A stretch of DNA of 64,000 nt from Dromaius novaehollandiae (GCF_036370855.1 NC_088113.1:16202501-16266500); one strand, 5' to 3'; positions 1 to 11,690 are shown, numbered from the stretch's first letter. Notes: generated by a model from the sequence alone, not told the origin. Numbers and translations are program-made.

Positions 1-3000
1 AAACAGAAATGGCTGATGGCCATATTCTTCTATTTTGCTGTTTCTCAAAGCGTGTCATGCTGCTGGAGTTGGAAGGCACTTAAGCCAGCTGACCAGTGTA
101 GGAAAGAAATCTAATATGAAATGCTTGAAAAGCAATAGAAGGACTAAACAGGATAAATACTAAGGATAACAAAACCTGAACAACTGCTTAAGTTTGCTTA
201 AGCAAGAAAATAGAGCAAAAGGGTGTGACACTGGTAGTATGTTTTTTGCCTTCTTCCCCATATCCTGCCAAAAATCCCAGGCCAGAAGGACTGACTGTCA
301 CTGAACGTAATCAGCTCCATGTTGTTGTTGCAGTCCTTGCTAGAGCAGCTAGGACTCTGCTCTTCAACAACCCACCACTCAGTAATTTGGCTTGAGGATA
401 AGTTGGGGGGGCAGCTGCTGTAGTTTTAGGGTTATCTTTTGAAGAAGGTGGTTTTGTCTAGATCTTGTGCTTTTTGAGAAGGAGCTTTCACAGATAAAAG
501 CTGAGGCTTTTATAATTCTCTTAATAACATCTCTTACTATGCCCCATCCATGTTATTCTTTCCTCCCTTTTAGATAAGTGATCTACTCTAGCGCAGAATT
601 TTCTTACCCATCCAAGACAGTGATTCATGAGCTGTATTCACCAAATAAGTGATGCTCTTTCTTTTATATATCACAGAGGTGCTGGGATCACTCCTGTTAA
701 ACTCACAGTGTTTCTTTACTACCAAATGGTAGAATTTTAGTTCCACCAGGACCCACTTCCACTGCCTCCTTGATGTGCTTACCCACTCTCAGGTGATACA
801 CCATTTTAGCTGCTGCTGCTCACCCTCAAGTATCTTGGTATGAGGCCTGGAAGCAATCTAGAAAAGGGGAGATGCCAAAACTGCCTTGGAGGTAGCAGGT
901 ATTCACTGTTAGAAATGGATTTGTGGGACAGTTACCAAACGGAAATAAGCCTTTACTGAGCAGCCCAACTGGACTTTGGTCTCTGCAGTTACCGCCCGTG
1001 CTGCTACGAGCTCTGGGCGGCTTGAGGGGAGCACGTGGCAGAAGCTACCCAAAGTTCTTACTGCCTCATTACCAACCTCACCGAGTGCTTCACAATTAGC
1101 TCACTTAACTTGACAGTCCTCACCATTACATTATTCCAGTTTACCCTATTAAATAATTAAATTATCCTTCCAGCTTAAATTATTACAGCTGTAGAGCTAT
1201 GACAGGCCCAGCACTTTTTAGAAGAAGCTGACAGCAATGAGCACCTGCTGATGTGCCCTGGGCGTGGGAGCCCCGCCTTTCCCACCCTCCTGGTGCTCCT
1301 GTGGTTGAGGATGCTGCCTTCTGCCAGGACTGGCAGCCCTGGGCTGGTGGGAAGCACCCCAGGATACCGGGCAGGACTGGCTGTGACGGAGGGGAGCCCT
1401 GTCTACACGTGGTGAGTGCTGTCGCATCCTGCGTGTGCTGCTGAGTGGTGGGTGCTGCTGCTGGAAGCTTCTGAAGGCTGCCGCCATGCCCGCTGCTGCA
1501 CCCCCCCCCCCCCCCCCCGCTCCAAAGGGCTGGCAGTCACCTGCAGCCAAAACAGGGCTCAGCCGAGCTTTTGAACCCTAGTTTTTCAGCTGCTGTGGGT
1601 ATGGAAAGGGAAATGCTGTGGTGTCCTCCCCTGGGCAGCACTGCTGTTGCCTGAGGGTGGCCCTGCGGAAGGTGACGCGGGCAGCAGCGGAGTCTGCGAG
1701 CCCCTTGAGCCGGGCAGCCTGGCTCGGGGGGGCTGGTGCTCCACAGCAGGCCTGTGCTGCTCTCCCTCTTAGCAACCATGGTGTCCTCCGGGCAGCAGTT
1801 TGCTCTAAACTCATGGCAGACTTGGGGAGCCCAGGGGTGGGATGCAGGGGTAGGAATGGGGGAGGGGGGGGCGAGCCGCAGAGCCGAGCGGTCGGAAAGC
1901 AGAGCCTGGCCTTGCCAAGCCTGTCCAGGAGACAGGCCGCGGGCAGGAGCCCCATGCGATGAAGGAGGTGGTGCTCGCTCAGCGCTGTTTGCGTCATGCG
2001 TTGCTCGCCAGTGCTGCCCGAGTTTCTGCTGGGGGCACCCTGGGCGCTGCTCCCCGAGGAGCCGGTGCTGTCCCGGCGGCTCTGGCAGGAGCAGAGCTGC
2101 CCTTCTGCCTAGGGTCTCTTACAAGACCAGCTTAACATGGAGGCAAGTCTAACTACCAAAGTTGTACTGCTGGGTTTCAGCGAGCAAAAGGTCCATCTTG
2201 CAACCAGGAGATGTGCTTAGAGGGTGGTCACTTTGCTTTTTAAAAACTGAGGGGAATGGGTGTTTTAAGGACTGTCTCAGACCAACACGCTCAGTCTGGG
2301 AAAAGTCTGTCTTGATGGGCATTAGTATTAGTGTATCATCTCCTATATACTAATACTGCATTGTATAAGCTCTCTGCTAGGGTTAGCACTGCCTAGTCAA
2401 AAACACAGTGTTCTGGATAGGTCTGTCTTTCCGCTACGGGACTGAGCCACAGCTGAAACTCTGGTGACAAGTCTGTCCCCAGGTCCTCAATTCAGGCAGT
2501 GCCAAAAGTTCGACAGCATGTTTTATCACTTCTCTGCTTCGTGCAAAACAGTGCAGTCAGGAAAGGCCTTTCTGCCTGTGGTAAGGTTTACAGGTTGAGG
2601 GTAAATCAAGGGGAGTCACAGAAAGCTACCGGCTTCCTTGGGTGCAATATGGGGAACATGGAAAGCCCATCCTGTCTGTAAAACTCTGTCCGAAGCAGCT
2701 TTCTGAAGAAAGGGCCTGGGGACACTAAGACAGGCGTCTGCATTCCGGGACTGTTCTGGGTGAGTCGGGATATCTTGTTATCATCAGAAAGCTGTTTTCT
2801 ACTGTAGGGGCCAGGGACCAGCTAGAGAGGGATCCATGCGAGAACAGGGTCCATTTATACTTATGCTGTACTGAATCAGGCTCTGTACAAACCCGCACTG
2901 GACAATTGGATTGATTTCTTCCGTTTGCACATGTGAGGGATGGAATCAGTGTATCTCGTTCTTTGGGCCTCATTGTGTCTTGTGTCCTGCAAATTCTGTT

Positions 3001-3920
3001 GCCTTAATGTATAATAACTTCTAGCCTCTGAACGGGCAAGTAACTGCGTTCAAAAACCACAGTGCAACGATTTGTGCATGTGCTGCTTGAAATCTAGGCA
3101 CATAGCTTACAGCAGGGATGGTTTTTTCTTTCAAACACTTCTCTTACACAAAACCCGCAGAGAGAGTTCCAGGCAGTGTCCACCCATATGAAAACAGACA
3201 TTCTTTCCATAATCTTTTTATAGATTTGATAATATTTAACTCAGCATGTATTAAAATGCATTGAGTACATAAAATTCATTTTAAATGTCACCAAATGGGC
3301 CAATGGCTTTTTAATATCGCTGCCACAAGACTGCATTTCAACCTATTTCCTATCTGGATCTATTCCAGTGGCAATTCCAGGAGGGGAATATATTTAGTCT
3401 GTATTTACTTAGTCTGTTTAACTTTCTGTTAGTGTCTTTGGCTCATCCCATGGCCATGCTATTTTGGGATGATTTATACAATATTTACATTGAATTCTGC
3501 TAATATTTCCTTGCCTCTTGAAGCTGGATTACACTATTTACATCTCAAAGGCCCAAGCTGGAGGAATAAGCAGCTGTTCCAGGCACCAGAGAGAATTTAG
3601 TGTAGGGGTGGCTGCCAGAAATGAGACCGTGTGTCTGAAATACTCGTGGAGTAATTATTTGGAATTGGAACAGTCCTCCATCAGGGAAGGGGTAAGGCTG
3701 ACCATAGCAGTAAGAAACATGGTTTGTGTTCAAGTGTCAAACAATAGCATTCAGATGCTGCGCTCATTTCCTGCAAAGAATTTTTGGTGCACTTTCCATA
3801 AATTGCAAATATCCTAAACGAAACCATGGCAGGAATGTGCTGTTGGCTCTTAGGCGAGTAGGACCAGGCTTGCAGTTTGCATACTCTGTTGCAAAAGCTG
3901 AATGTCACTGTTGTACTTAC
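1..3920. other. No gene recognised; 3' flank or intron of the PIEZO-like pseudogene
   Basis: I searched the minus strand for the next PIEZO exons (anchor, outer and inner pore helices, cap, C-terminal tail) and did not recognise any. The stretch from about 1250 to 2110 is clearly richer in G and C than its surroundings and contains a long C run near 1501-1518, but the open frames there look like chance products of base composition. The rest is ordinary AT-rich sequence. Either a long intron separates the pore exons from this point or they are lost. Confidence 0.5.
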
Positions 3921-4079
3921 CCCTGAAATAAGAAGAGGTTGATGCAATTATAGCTTTTTGTCAGAAAGTTGCCTAGGACACAACTTGCACAGCCACATCT
4001 GATCTGATAGGCTGACAAACCAAAATAAATGCATTTGACCAAGTACCAAAGCTGAGCCACAGGGTTTCTGTTAAACCTT
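3921..4079 (-). pseudogene. PIEZO-like exon (VAQLWY ... GLSAYQIRCG ... LFLFQG), last one found
   Basis: The exon encodes RFNRNPVAQLWYLVKCIYF, GLSAYQIRCGCASCVLGNF and LTKSYNCINLFLFQ, matching PIEZO2 KFSQNTVAQLWYFVKCVYFGLSAYQIRCGYPTRVLGNFLTKSYNYVNLFLFQG. In PIEZO proteins it leads into the anchor beside the pore. Acceptor tcatttccag and donor GTAAGT are perfect. Y-P-T-R of the family reads C-A-S-C. Confidence 0.96.
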
Positions 4080-4754
4080 CTGGAAATGAGCAGATCATAG
4101 GATTTGCTTCAGTATTTTTCTCATGAAAGCTTTTTTTAAAGAACATAAATGTGACTATTTCAAAATAACTGATTTGACCTCTTTGTTAAAACCTGGACCA
4201 AATCTGAACCCAGCAAAACTCAAGATTCAATGTAGAGGCTATATGCCAGAGCTGGAAGCCCTGCTAAATACTGTTCTTTTCTCTGTAGCTTGAACAATAA
4301 TAAGCCCAGGAAGATTGAGGTCTACTTATAGAGAAGAGCTTTTGACAGGATATAGCTAAGGCTGGGCAAATACTTCTTGCTGGGATTTTTCCTGTGCCGT
4401 ATTTCGTATATATGCAGATGGCTCTTTTTCCTGGTAGAACTTAGGCTGCCTTATCGGATCAAATATTTTTTACCACATCTGAGCAGGCATATGAACCACA
4501 GACACAGTCTGCAGAGGCAAACTAAAGTACAATTAATCATGTTTTTGCATAGTCATTGCCCAGAACATGCTGTGCTTCTCAGTTGTGGACTGCTGGAAAA
4601 CTCGAAGTTCACAGTGTCCATCTATCTATCCATTTTCAAATATTCCCATCACAGCTTACCAGCCAAAAGCACATATTCTCATTTCTCTGTTGAAAGTGGT
4701 GGATGGGCCTAAGGGCATGAGAAGTATATTATATGAAACTGGGTAGGCTAATAC

Positions 4755-4969
4755 CTTTCAGTAATGCCTGGTAAGATGAAAAACATCCAAAAGTGAATGC
4801 CAAAGACGAGGACCACCCGGAATATACACTTCCCAAACATGGTCCTCCTTAAAGATATGGCCTGGTCCACAGTCATTGTGCCAAACTGAAACAGGAGCAT
4901 CACCAAAAAGGCTGCTGGGACCTGGTCTTCTGAAAGCAATTCAGTGATGTCAGCAGCTGCCGAATGTTT
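4755..4969 (-). pseudogene. PIEZO-like exon (HSAAADIT ... FGIHFWMFFILPG)
   Basis: This open exon encodes KHSAAADITELLSEDQVPAA, FLVMLLFQFGTMTVDQAISL, RRTMFGKCIFRVVLVFGIHF and WMFFILPGITE. It matches PIEZO2 very well apart from VDQAISLRRTM in place of VDRALYLRKTV. Acceptor ttcatttcag and a GTATTA donor are present and the Arg codon at the 3' end is split as in the family. Confidence 0.96.
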
Positions 4970-5386
4970 CTGAAATGAATCATGGAGACTGAGATTTGTC
5001 ATAGAAAGAAGAGAAGAATCTGTATACCAACACACATGACTGAGTTAGTCTGGTGATTTGATATATCCAGTAGAATAACTGAAAATTTGGATCCACTCTT
5101 ATATGCATTATTGCTGTTTAGGTAAGTAGTGCCACTGAATGCATCTTTAAGAAAGCCACAGATAAGCAACACCATGGATGCATAAGAAAGGGTTCAAAGA
5201 TAGTATTTTTGAACAGTTTTATTTGGCGATATGTTTTACGTATGAATGGGCACCAATCCTACATTCAAGGCTGACACGTCTGTTTCTTGAAGCTCCCCAA
5301 ACCAAATGCTTTCATACTGCTCTGCTCTAGATTTCTCCTCCCCATATTTCAGAGGTTTTAGAGCTGAAGTTTTTATCTGATCCTGT

Positions 5387-5440
5387 TTTTTCTTTTTTCT
5401 TTCTTTTTTCTTTTTTTTTTTTTAAGGGGGGGGGGGGATT
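5387..5440. repeat. Pyrimidine tract followed by a G run
   Basis: A T-rich pyrimidine tract (repeated tttctttc) merges into poly-T and then into about twelve G residues. It is low-complexity intronic sequence of the pseudogene and explains a lysine-rich chance frame on the other strand. Confidence 0.85.
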
Positions 5441-6263
5441 CAGATCCTGACCCAGCTTTTGATTTCTCTGTCCCTGCCCTCCTTTTTTATTGCTAAGACT
5501 ATTTTGCAAAGTTTTTTTTTCCCTCTCCTAAGAGCCATGAACTGGTATTGCTGCCTCTCTTCCCAGGTTGGTATCTACTTCTCTTTTATTGAAGCAGTCA
5601 CTTTAGCAACAGCCAGCTGTGGAAAGAGAGATGCAGAGCTAAGATCCTCAAAATGCATTTATGGTGTAAGCTCCCTTTTGCATCTCATTGCAAAGCTTGG
5701 CCTAGAGGAGTGCACTGCAGTATGCAAACAGCCAAGCTAACAACATTTCAGAGACTGAGCTGAGCATTTTTCTCTAGAAATTTATTGTTCCCAGTTGGCA
5801 CTAAGAGCAGTTTGGAAGTGAAGCTGGCCTTCTCACTTTGGCTCTGGTAATCTGATCCTGAAAGAGCATTTCTCCTGTTATAGTGGTGCCCTACGTAAGT
5901 CCTGATCTTGATGGAATTTAGGACTGCTCATTTCCTTAGGGAGTCATCCAAGGCCCTCTGATTTGTTTCTCACTAGTTTTTCATGTCTTATCTCTGTGCT
6001 GAGATCTGCTCCCATCCTGCAGAGAAGCTCTCCAGCATTGCCCAGGAGAGGAAAATACTTTGGGAAGACCTCAAAGCACATGGCTTGCTTTTCTTGGGAA
6101 GTAGTGACCTTGCCACATCTGCAGTCTGTTTTCATGTTCTTCTCTTGTGCCTCCCCTTCTCCCATTATCATGGTTAGTCTGATATTCATCTGAGCTGTTG
6201 TTTCACTGGAGTTTAAGGCTGAATCAGAAATCAAACAAACAGAAAAAGAGTGGCTGTGGATTA

Positions 6264-6327
6264 GAGGAAATTCCCATCATGTTCCTAGGAATAGAGTAAT
6301 TGGAGGAAATTCCCATCATGTTCCTAG
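6264..6327. repeat. Short intronic tandem duplication
   Basis: A 25-bp identical string (starts gaggaaattccc, ends gttcctag) occurs at 6264-6288 and again at 6303-6327, a 39-bp period. It lies in the intron between PIEZO-like exons at 6566 and 4969. Confidence 0.9.
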
Positions 6328-6565
6328 TGGCAGAGCAAAGTAATCAATCAGCTAAAGCGAATACAAAGTGTGTGTCTTATACAGGCTTACGGATACAGAC
6401 TTCCAGTTTTCATCATTAAAACAGTCTCTCAAAGGGTTCTCCTAAACCCCAGCTTTAAGAATAAAGTTTCAGTAGAGACTTTTGAATGTATGTTAATGTC
6501 TCTAAGTCAAGAATCAAATGATCTTGCTCCACAGGCTATAGAACCAAATTCACTCTTTTGCTTAT

Positions 6566-6712
6566 CCCAAAAGCCAGTATCCAAAGACAATGATAATAAA
6601 ACTGCTCATGTCAACCAAAAACATCAGAGTATAGACATATCACACAGGGCACTGCTCTGGATGAATGATAACATAGAAGAACTGCCTGATAAGCCAGTAG
6701 ACTTGAAGGGCA
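6566..6712 (-). pseudogene. PIEZO-like exon (QFFY..IHPE ... FIIIVFG), stop and donor loss
   Basis: The frame reads ALQVYWLIRQFFYVIIHPEQ, CPV-stop-YVYTLMFLVD and MSSFIIIVFGYWLLG, matching LEIYVPIKQFFYNLIHPEYSAVTDVYVLMFLAD and DFIIIVFGFWAFG of PIEZO2. A TGA at 6640-6642 replaces a conserved Thr codon. No GT is present at the 3' boundary (GGG then ATAAGC). The acceptor attccctag is intact. Confidence 0.95.
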
Positions 6713-6878
6713 CTAGGGAATAAAAATAGGATGTTTTAGTGAAAATTTCTGCTAAAGAGTCTTTAAAATGCAGAAATGCATGTCCTTAATGCATGCAGCC
6801 TATGAAGACTGGAATTAATAAAACTACTGGGCTCAAGTGCATCTTTTTAACGGAGGCTAGAAGTAGTATTCAAGTTAT

Positions 6879-7008
6879 GTTTTAACCACCATCTGCTTTG
6901 TCTTCAGTATCAGTTGTTTCATCTTATGCTTGAGAAGTTTCTTCTTACTGCTGAGATTCCTTCCAAAACGATTCCATCTCTTCCTTGCTTTCTTCTTATG
7001 AAGCTTAT
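6879..7008 (-). pseudogene. PIEZO-like exon (basic helix before the last blade), donor altered
   Basis: The exon encodes KKLLKHKMKQLILKTKQM then VVK, matching KRELYMEKLQEHLIKAKAFTIKK of PIEZO2. The acceptor is tttgtttggtag. The phase-correct 3' end is followed by ATAACT instead of GTAACT. Reading past it gives an immediate TAA. Confidence 0.82.
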
Positions 7009-7342
7009 CTACCAAACAAAAGACAAATAACATCTGTGTAAAAAAAGCAAATTTTTTTCATTATGGTATGTTTCCTAATTTCCCTGGGAAGATGACTGGT
7101 TCTGTTTTAACTGTGGTGAGAATGCACTCATTCAGTCAACACAGTTGTACTTTTGTTGTATTCTTCCTATCTTAATTTAAAATGGAACATACTTCTCTTT
7201 AAATGTACAAAAATAGCTTTGAGAATCCAATGGCCTCCATTCCCTGGGGTTGTCACAGTTCCTCTGAAAACACTTGCTGAAGGATTATGCTGTCTGAAAA
7301 GATGCCATCTCATTGACCCAGGTTTCTCTTCCATGAAATTAC

Positions 7343-7433
7343 CTCTGCGCTGCTTTTTCTTTTGCCATCTAGTTGGTCCTTTCTTCTTGGAATCAGGAAT
7401 ATCAACACATTCAAAATCCCACAGTCCATGGCA
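7343..7433 (-). pseudogene. PIEZO-like exon (CHGLWD)
   Basis: The exon encodes CHGLWDFECVDIPDSKKKG and PTRWQKKKQRR. CHGLWDEDD directly follows HRSILK in PIEZO2, as it does here after splicing. Acceptor attccttttag and donor GTAATT are intact. The acidic run of PIEZO2 is replaced by a lysine-rich stretch. Confidence 0.9.
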
Positions 7434-8005
7434 CTAAAAGGAATATTTTAAGAAAGCATAATACAATTGATGTCTGTGAGTTATGAAAATCTCAAATCAC
7501 CCATCAGATAAGGAAAAGGACAAAAATGGGAATGGCCATAAAGAGAGCCTGCACTTCAGATTTAAGAAAGGCTTTTATGGTGAATAAATAATGAATCCAA
7601 CCTCACAGATTTAGATCAACATTTGAGATTCCCTGAAATTCATGGCACAACTTACTGCCCTTCAAAGGGACCATAATTTTTCCTACCAAGGCTCCAACTA
7701 CTAGACTATGTGCACACCTTCTGTTAAATATGCAGCATTTATTTGAATCATGTAGCCAAAGAATTAGGGCTAGTGATGTTTAGATCTGTGATTTAGCCTT
7801 TTACAAAGCTGAGAAGCAGATCTTAAATTTACCTTCAAATCAATATTTGGATGCTGAGGCCGTATTCCTTAAAACACAATTCAATTTTGGATCTATAACA
7901 AAAATTAAGATAAAGCACATTCAGCAGCGTTTGATTTAACTGCAAATGTGCATCGGAGTTTGGGAAAAAAAGAATAATTTCCTCTTCTGGTATAGGACCC
8001 TTTAC

Positions 8006-8194
8006 CTTCAGGACTGACCTGTGAAAGAACAAAGCAAGCAGCTGGATGAGATCAAAGTGCACATAGCCAGGCTTCTTCTCAATCCCAACAGTATCTGGCA
8101 GAACGAACGGTTCTTCTGCATTGATGGCACAATACAATTTAGTGGTCCATGGAAAGAATCCAAACTGCGAAAAATATTTGACAACTACTGTTAT
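8006..8194 (-). pseudogene. PIEZO-like exon (QFGFFPW ... DLIQLLALFFHRS)
   Basis: This open 63-codon exon has acceptor tttctctctag and donor GTAAAG. It encodes ITVVVKYFSQFGFFPWTTKL, VGIEKKPGYVHFDLIQLLAL and FFHRSVLK, matching PIEZO2 VKYFFQFGFFPW and GVEKKEGYVLYDLIQLLALFFHRSILK. Both ends are phase 0. Confidence 0.96.
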
Positions 8195-8596
8195 CTAGAG
8201 AGAAAAAAAGAAACCGAATGAGTTGGAAGATACAAACTTGTAGAGACTAAGTATTCTCAGAAGGATTTGCAGATCTTTTAAGAATAGGGAATGGCTCCAA
8301 GAACCATAGGGAATGTCCAACAGACATTCTTAATGGTTTGAAATTCTGGAGAGCAAGCCTTTCTCTGAAAGCCAGTGGAACTTTTTGGTGGATAGATATT
8401 TTCTCTTTCTACTCAACTTATTTCTTGTTTCCAAGTCAATAAATGCCTACAGTTCATGCACCATTTTTTTTAAGTATTATCCCCTTGCTAATCCACTTAA
8501 ACATTGGTCCTAAGAGAAGTTTACTATACTTTAGAAATGACTTATTTACAAAGCCACTTGCTTCAGTGTTAAGAAGAACTTTAGCAGTAGTGAGAA

Positions 8597-8672
8597 AAAC
8601 GTATCTGTGTATAAGTAATGGCTGTCATCCAGGAAAACATAGCTGTGTATAAATAACTGCTGTCATCCAGAA
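8597..8672 (-). repeat. 38-bp imperfect tandem duplication over an exon/intron boundary
   Basis: Two 38-bp copies lie side by side (8635-8672 and 8597-8634) with six differences. Each contains the same core (TGGATGACAGC and TTATACACAG) coding WMT.VIYTQ in the PIEZO-like gene. Neither copy keeps a GT after TTATACACAG (CTATGT in one, ATACGT in the other). Confidence 0.93.
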
Positions 8673-8901
8673 GAATTTTGTAGGCCTTGGAACAGATAAC
8701 ATGGCCCAGAGAAAAATAAGAATGGGCAGAACCAAAGTGAGGACTGAAGCCAAAACCATGTGATTCAGAATGATCACAAAATAGCAAAGCATTTCTGACT
8801 TGGACACCATGGCGTTGTACAAAGCAAAGCCCAGCTTTAAAGGATGAGGCAGGCTCTGATAAAACTTCTCTGACTCTTCCAGTTCACTGTCGTGAAACAT
8901 C
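8643..8901 (-). pseudogene. PIEZO-like exon (IILNHMV ... LWAMLSVPRP), duplicated and donorless end
   Basis: The exon encodes MFHDSELEESEKFY, ALYNAMVSKSEMLCYFVII, LNHMVLASVLTLVLPILIF and LWAMLSVPRPTKFFWMTAV, a near match to PIEZO2 across 86 codons. The acceptor gttctgtggttcag is intact. At the phase-correct end the intron would start CTATGT instead of a GT donor. A 38-bp tandem copy of the exon end follows (8597-8634) and reading through runs into TGA within a few codons. Confidence 0.95.
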
Positions 8902-9654
8902 CTGAACCACAGAACAAAAAAGTATGCAAAGGAACCAACTGTATTTTCTAGGAAAAAGGATGTGAGATTGCTAACCAGAATTTTTGACACAGATAATTAA
9001 ATAAATCAGACCAAAGGGATGGCATAGAGGAACCTCTTCAGAACTGCAGGTGTGATGTTTCAACAGCCTATTCACCAAGTCTTACTAAAAGCTATTGCTG
9101 ACTATATCCACCAATAATCATATTCCAGTATCCTAGGGCTGATTTATTGGTACTAAAATGACATACGGTAAATCACCTAAACTGTACCTACTCTGTTACC
9201 GGTCCTAAATTACAAGGGTGTGTTTACATACTTGCACATCAAGAAGGGTACTAAACAGTCACTAAATTACTTTGTCAAAAGTTTCATTTTCTTTAAAAGG
9301 CCGTAAAGAAAACGTGCATTGTGAAAATGAGCATCAGTTCCTGCATATGGCGTTACTTCTAACACTGGCAGAGCGTGTAACCCCGAGAGGCAGATTCCCA
9401 CTCAAAACTGGCCCACATTCTCTGTGAATGCAATAATGCTGATTTATACCAGCTGATTTACATAACCTTTTTAGTCCACACATGATTCCAGTCCTTTTTG
9501 GAGAGAGGTAAAAACTGGAAACTGTTAAGTGCTATTATATTTCTTTAAGATGTTGTATTGAACACACACATATCGTAACAGTTGGATTTGTTTTTAGGTT
9601 TTTCTTGCCTGTTCAGTAGTAGTTCACTGGCAGTCATCTTAACAGGAATTTCTT

Positions 9655-9901
9655 TTATGGCCTGCCTAATGCTTTGCTCCTCTGAACTGATGGTGAAGCA
9701 ACATGATCTGCTGCATCTAACGAACAGTTCTCCAGGTTGGGAAATTTAGCACAGGAAGAAGGTGAAGGATTCATTTCTGGCACCATGCCTTTGATGCTGT
9801 CTTCAGCTTCCATCTTCTCTGCTGCTTCGTCTCCACTTACTTCTTCAGCATCTTGGTCACAATCCCTTGGCTCAAATGTATTGTTTAAAACATCTCTAGA
9901 C
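9655..9901 (-). pseudogene. PIEZO-like acidic linker exon(s)
   Basis: From the acceptor tttttgtgatag the frame reads SRDVLNNTFEPRDCDQDAEE and stays open through an acidic, serine-rich stretch (KMEAEDSIKGMVPEM) to a stop near 9655. A consensus GTAAGT at 9835-9840 could end the exon at 9841. PIEZO2 has a long acidic linker at this position, and the entry phase matches the exon at 10513. The exact 3' end is uncertain. Confidence 0.5.
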
Positions 9902-10294
9902 CTATCACAAAAATTTTTATTAGACAGTGTCCAGATCATTCTAGGCAGAGATGACAAAAAACTCTTGCCACGTGGCAAATATCACACTTGTTCTGAATTC
10001 CCACACCAATCCTGTCTTTGTGAATCTGCAATTATTTTAATTCTGATAACATTTACCTTGCATAGAAATGTAAAATTATTTCTCTGTATTTCATATACTC
10101 AAAGTATTTCATCTCTCTGTTCTTGAATATTCTAAGTTATTCTGTATTTACTCTGGGGCAGTCTCTGGCTTGCTAACTACAAGAGTGCTGCTGATTTTGA
10201 GTCTTGGGAGTAAGGTTGGTCTATAATTTAGAAATGGAGAACTTTAACAAAAGTCAAAATGAGGTTTTATACGTTTCAGGATATCCTTGCTCCT

Positions 10295-10400
10295 AGGGCT
10301 TTTTCTGTGACTTTGTACTAGTGATGATCCTTTGTATCTCATTTCCCCACCTATAGAATAAGAATGATATCCAGTGGTACAAGATAATATATTAACTATA
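10295..10400 (+). repeat. MIR/CORE-SINE relic
   Basis: The block reads tctgtgacttt...tctcatttccccacctatagaata then agaatgatatcc, following the core of MIR (tgtgaccttgg, ctcagtttcctcatctgtaaaatgg, ggataataat). MIR elements are ancient tRNA-derived SINEs spread through amniotes. The match is by eye and diverged. Confidence 0.55.
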
Positions 10401-10512
10401 TTAATATCTATGAGCTGTTCAGATGCTACAGTAACAGGTCATAAGAGTTTAAGCAGTCTAGCAAATTTAGCAAATATTGCCTGGTGCTGAGTGCCTGTAG
10501 TGATGTCTCTAC

Positions 10513-10733
10513 AGCTCCAAAGAGTTCTGGTAATCATCATCACTGTCCATTCGCCTGGATGCAATGGTTTCAGAGAGCAGTAGGGTATCATCTCTGGATG
10601 TCTGCTGGCACTCAGATACTACGTTTTCCTTCTTATCCTCCTCCAAGCCTTCCATTTTGTGTCTTTCATAGAGAGTTGCTTGTGCCTGCTGACCCTTCCT
10701 CATGTTATAATGTTGGAGGGCAGTGTCATTTCC
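10513..10733 (-). pseudogene. PIEZO-like linker exon (RMDS.D), acceptor altered
   Basis: This open segment begins GNDTALQHYNMRKGQ in phase with the preceding exon (EINR) and contains TIASRRMDSDDDYQNS, resembling HRMDSLDSHDSIS in the PIEZO2 linker. The bases before it are tttttgaac, so the acceptor AG reads AC. A GTAGAG donor follows the last codon fragment, and its phase fits the next exon. Confidence 0.6.
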
Positions 10734-11316
10734 GTTCAAAAATGAATACAGAATTAATCAAGTAGCAGAAATACAGTGCTCTCTTTTGCTGAAGAAAATG
10801 ATTATAAGGTATGTTCTATCCTGCAAGACCTCTGAGGTCCCACATGAATTCTCACCTCTAGAACATACAGCTAGGTTCAGCTTTAAATCTCTTTCTACAC
10901 AACATATGTCCTTCTCCTTGCTCTCACCTGCAGCAGAAAACAGTGCTGATCTCTACCAGTCTTCTCTATATAACCTGAATAGAATTATTAAGCTTCTTTT
11001 TTTTTCAAATTGCTTTGGACATCTAAATGGATACCAAGAATATGCAGAGCTGTGATTAATACGGAAAAAAAGAATCAAAAGTGAGTTGAAATGAAGTCCT
11101 GAGCTGGGCGAAAGTGACCAGTGAAAACTTTTTGGTTTTCAGACTGTTATCTGTAGGAGAATTAATGCATTATTTTCTTGTCTGACAGTGTTTTCTATGT
11201 AAAACAATTTCAGGATAGAGCCCAGAATTTCCAGCGTGTAACAGTAGGAATTCAGTGAATTCAGATATGCAGTTCACACTGAAAGCTACAATGCATGTGA
11301 ACTGTAGTGTTCATAC

Positions 11317-11483
11317 CCTATTGATTTCATGCTGTAGCATGCATCTTTCAATTCTGAGTACATTTGCAATGTCCAGGTTGTCTTTGCAGAGAGAATGCAG
11401 TGCCCCTGTAGTATCATCTAGCAGTGCATGAAGAAAGACCCATATAAACTTGGCAATACTGATTACTCTTTGGATAATCTTTT
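11317..11483 (-). pseudogene. PIEZO-like exon (VLRIERCML)
   Basis: The exon encodes KIIQRVISIAKFIWVFLHAL, LDDTTGALHSLCKDNLDIAN and VLRIERCMLQHEINR. It matches NIIKRIFNILKFTWVLFLATVDSF and ISTVLRIERCMLTREIKK of PIEZO2. Acceptor cctgctaacag and donor GTATGA are intact and all 55 codons are open. Confidence 0.94.
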
Positions 11484-11690
11484 CTGTTAGCAGGGAAAAA
11501 AAGACATGCATTTACAAACAGGGAATGATTCACCATGCTTTTCCATTGCTATTTTTATTCCTCGATGCTTGTTATGGTGGTAATAAGTTGCAAAGCTCAC
11601 TTCAAGTCATCTTAATCTTTTTATTAACACCTTGTATACAAGGGTTAATGCATTTGCTACAACATAGATTGCCTTACTGGTTCATCTAAG

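Noticed and set aside
6370-6723. 117-codon plus-strand open frame
   Set aside because: It lies antisense to the PIEZO-like exon at 6566-6712, whose minus-strand homology is clear. The plus-strand frame has no family resemblance.
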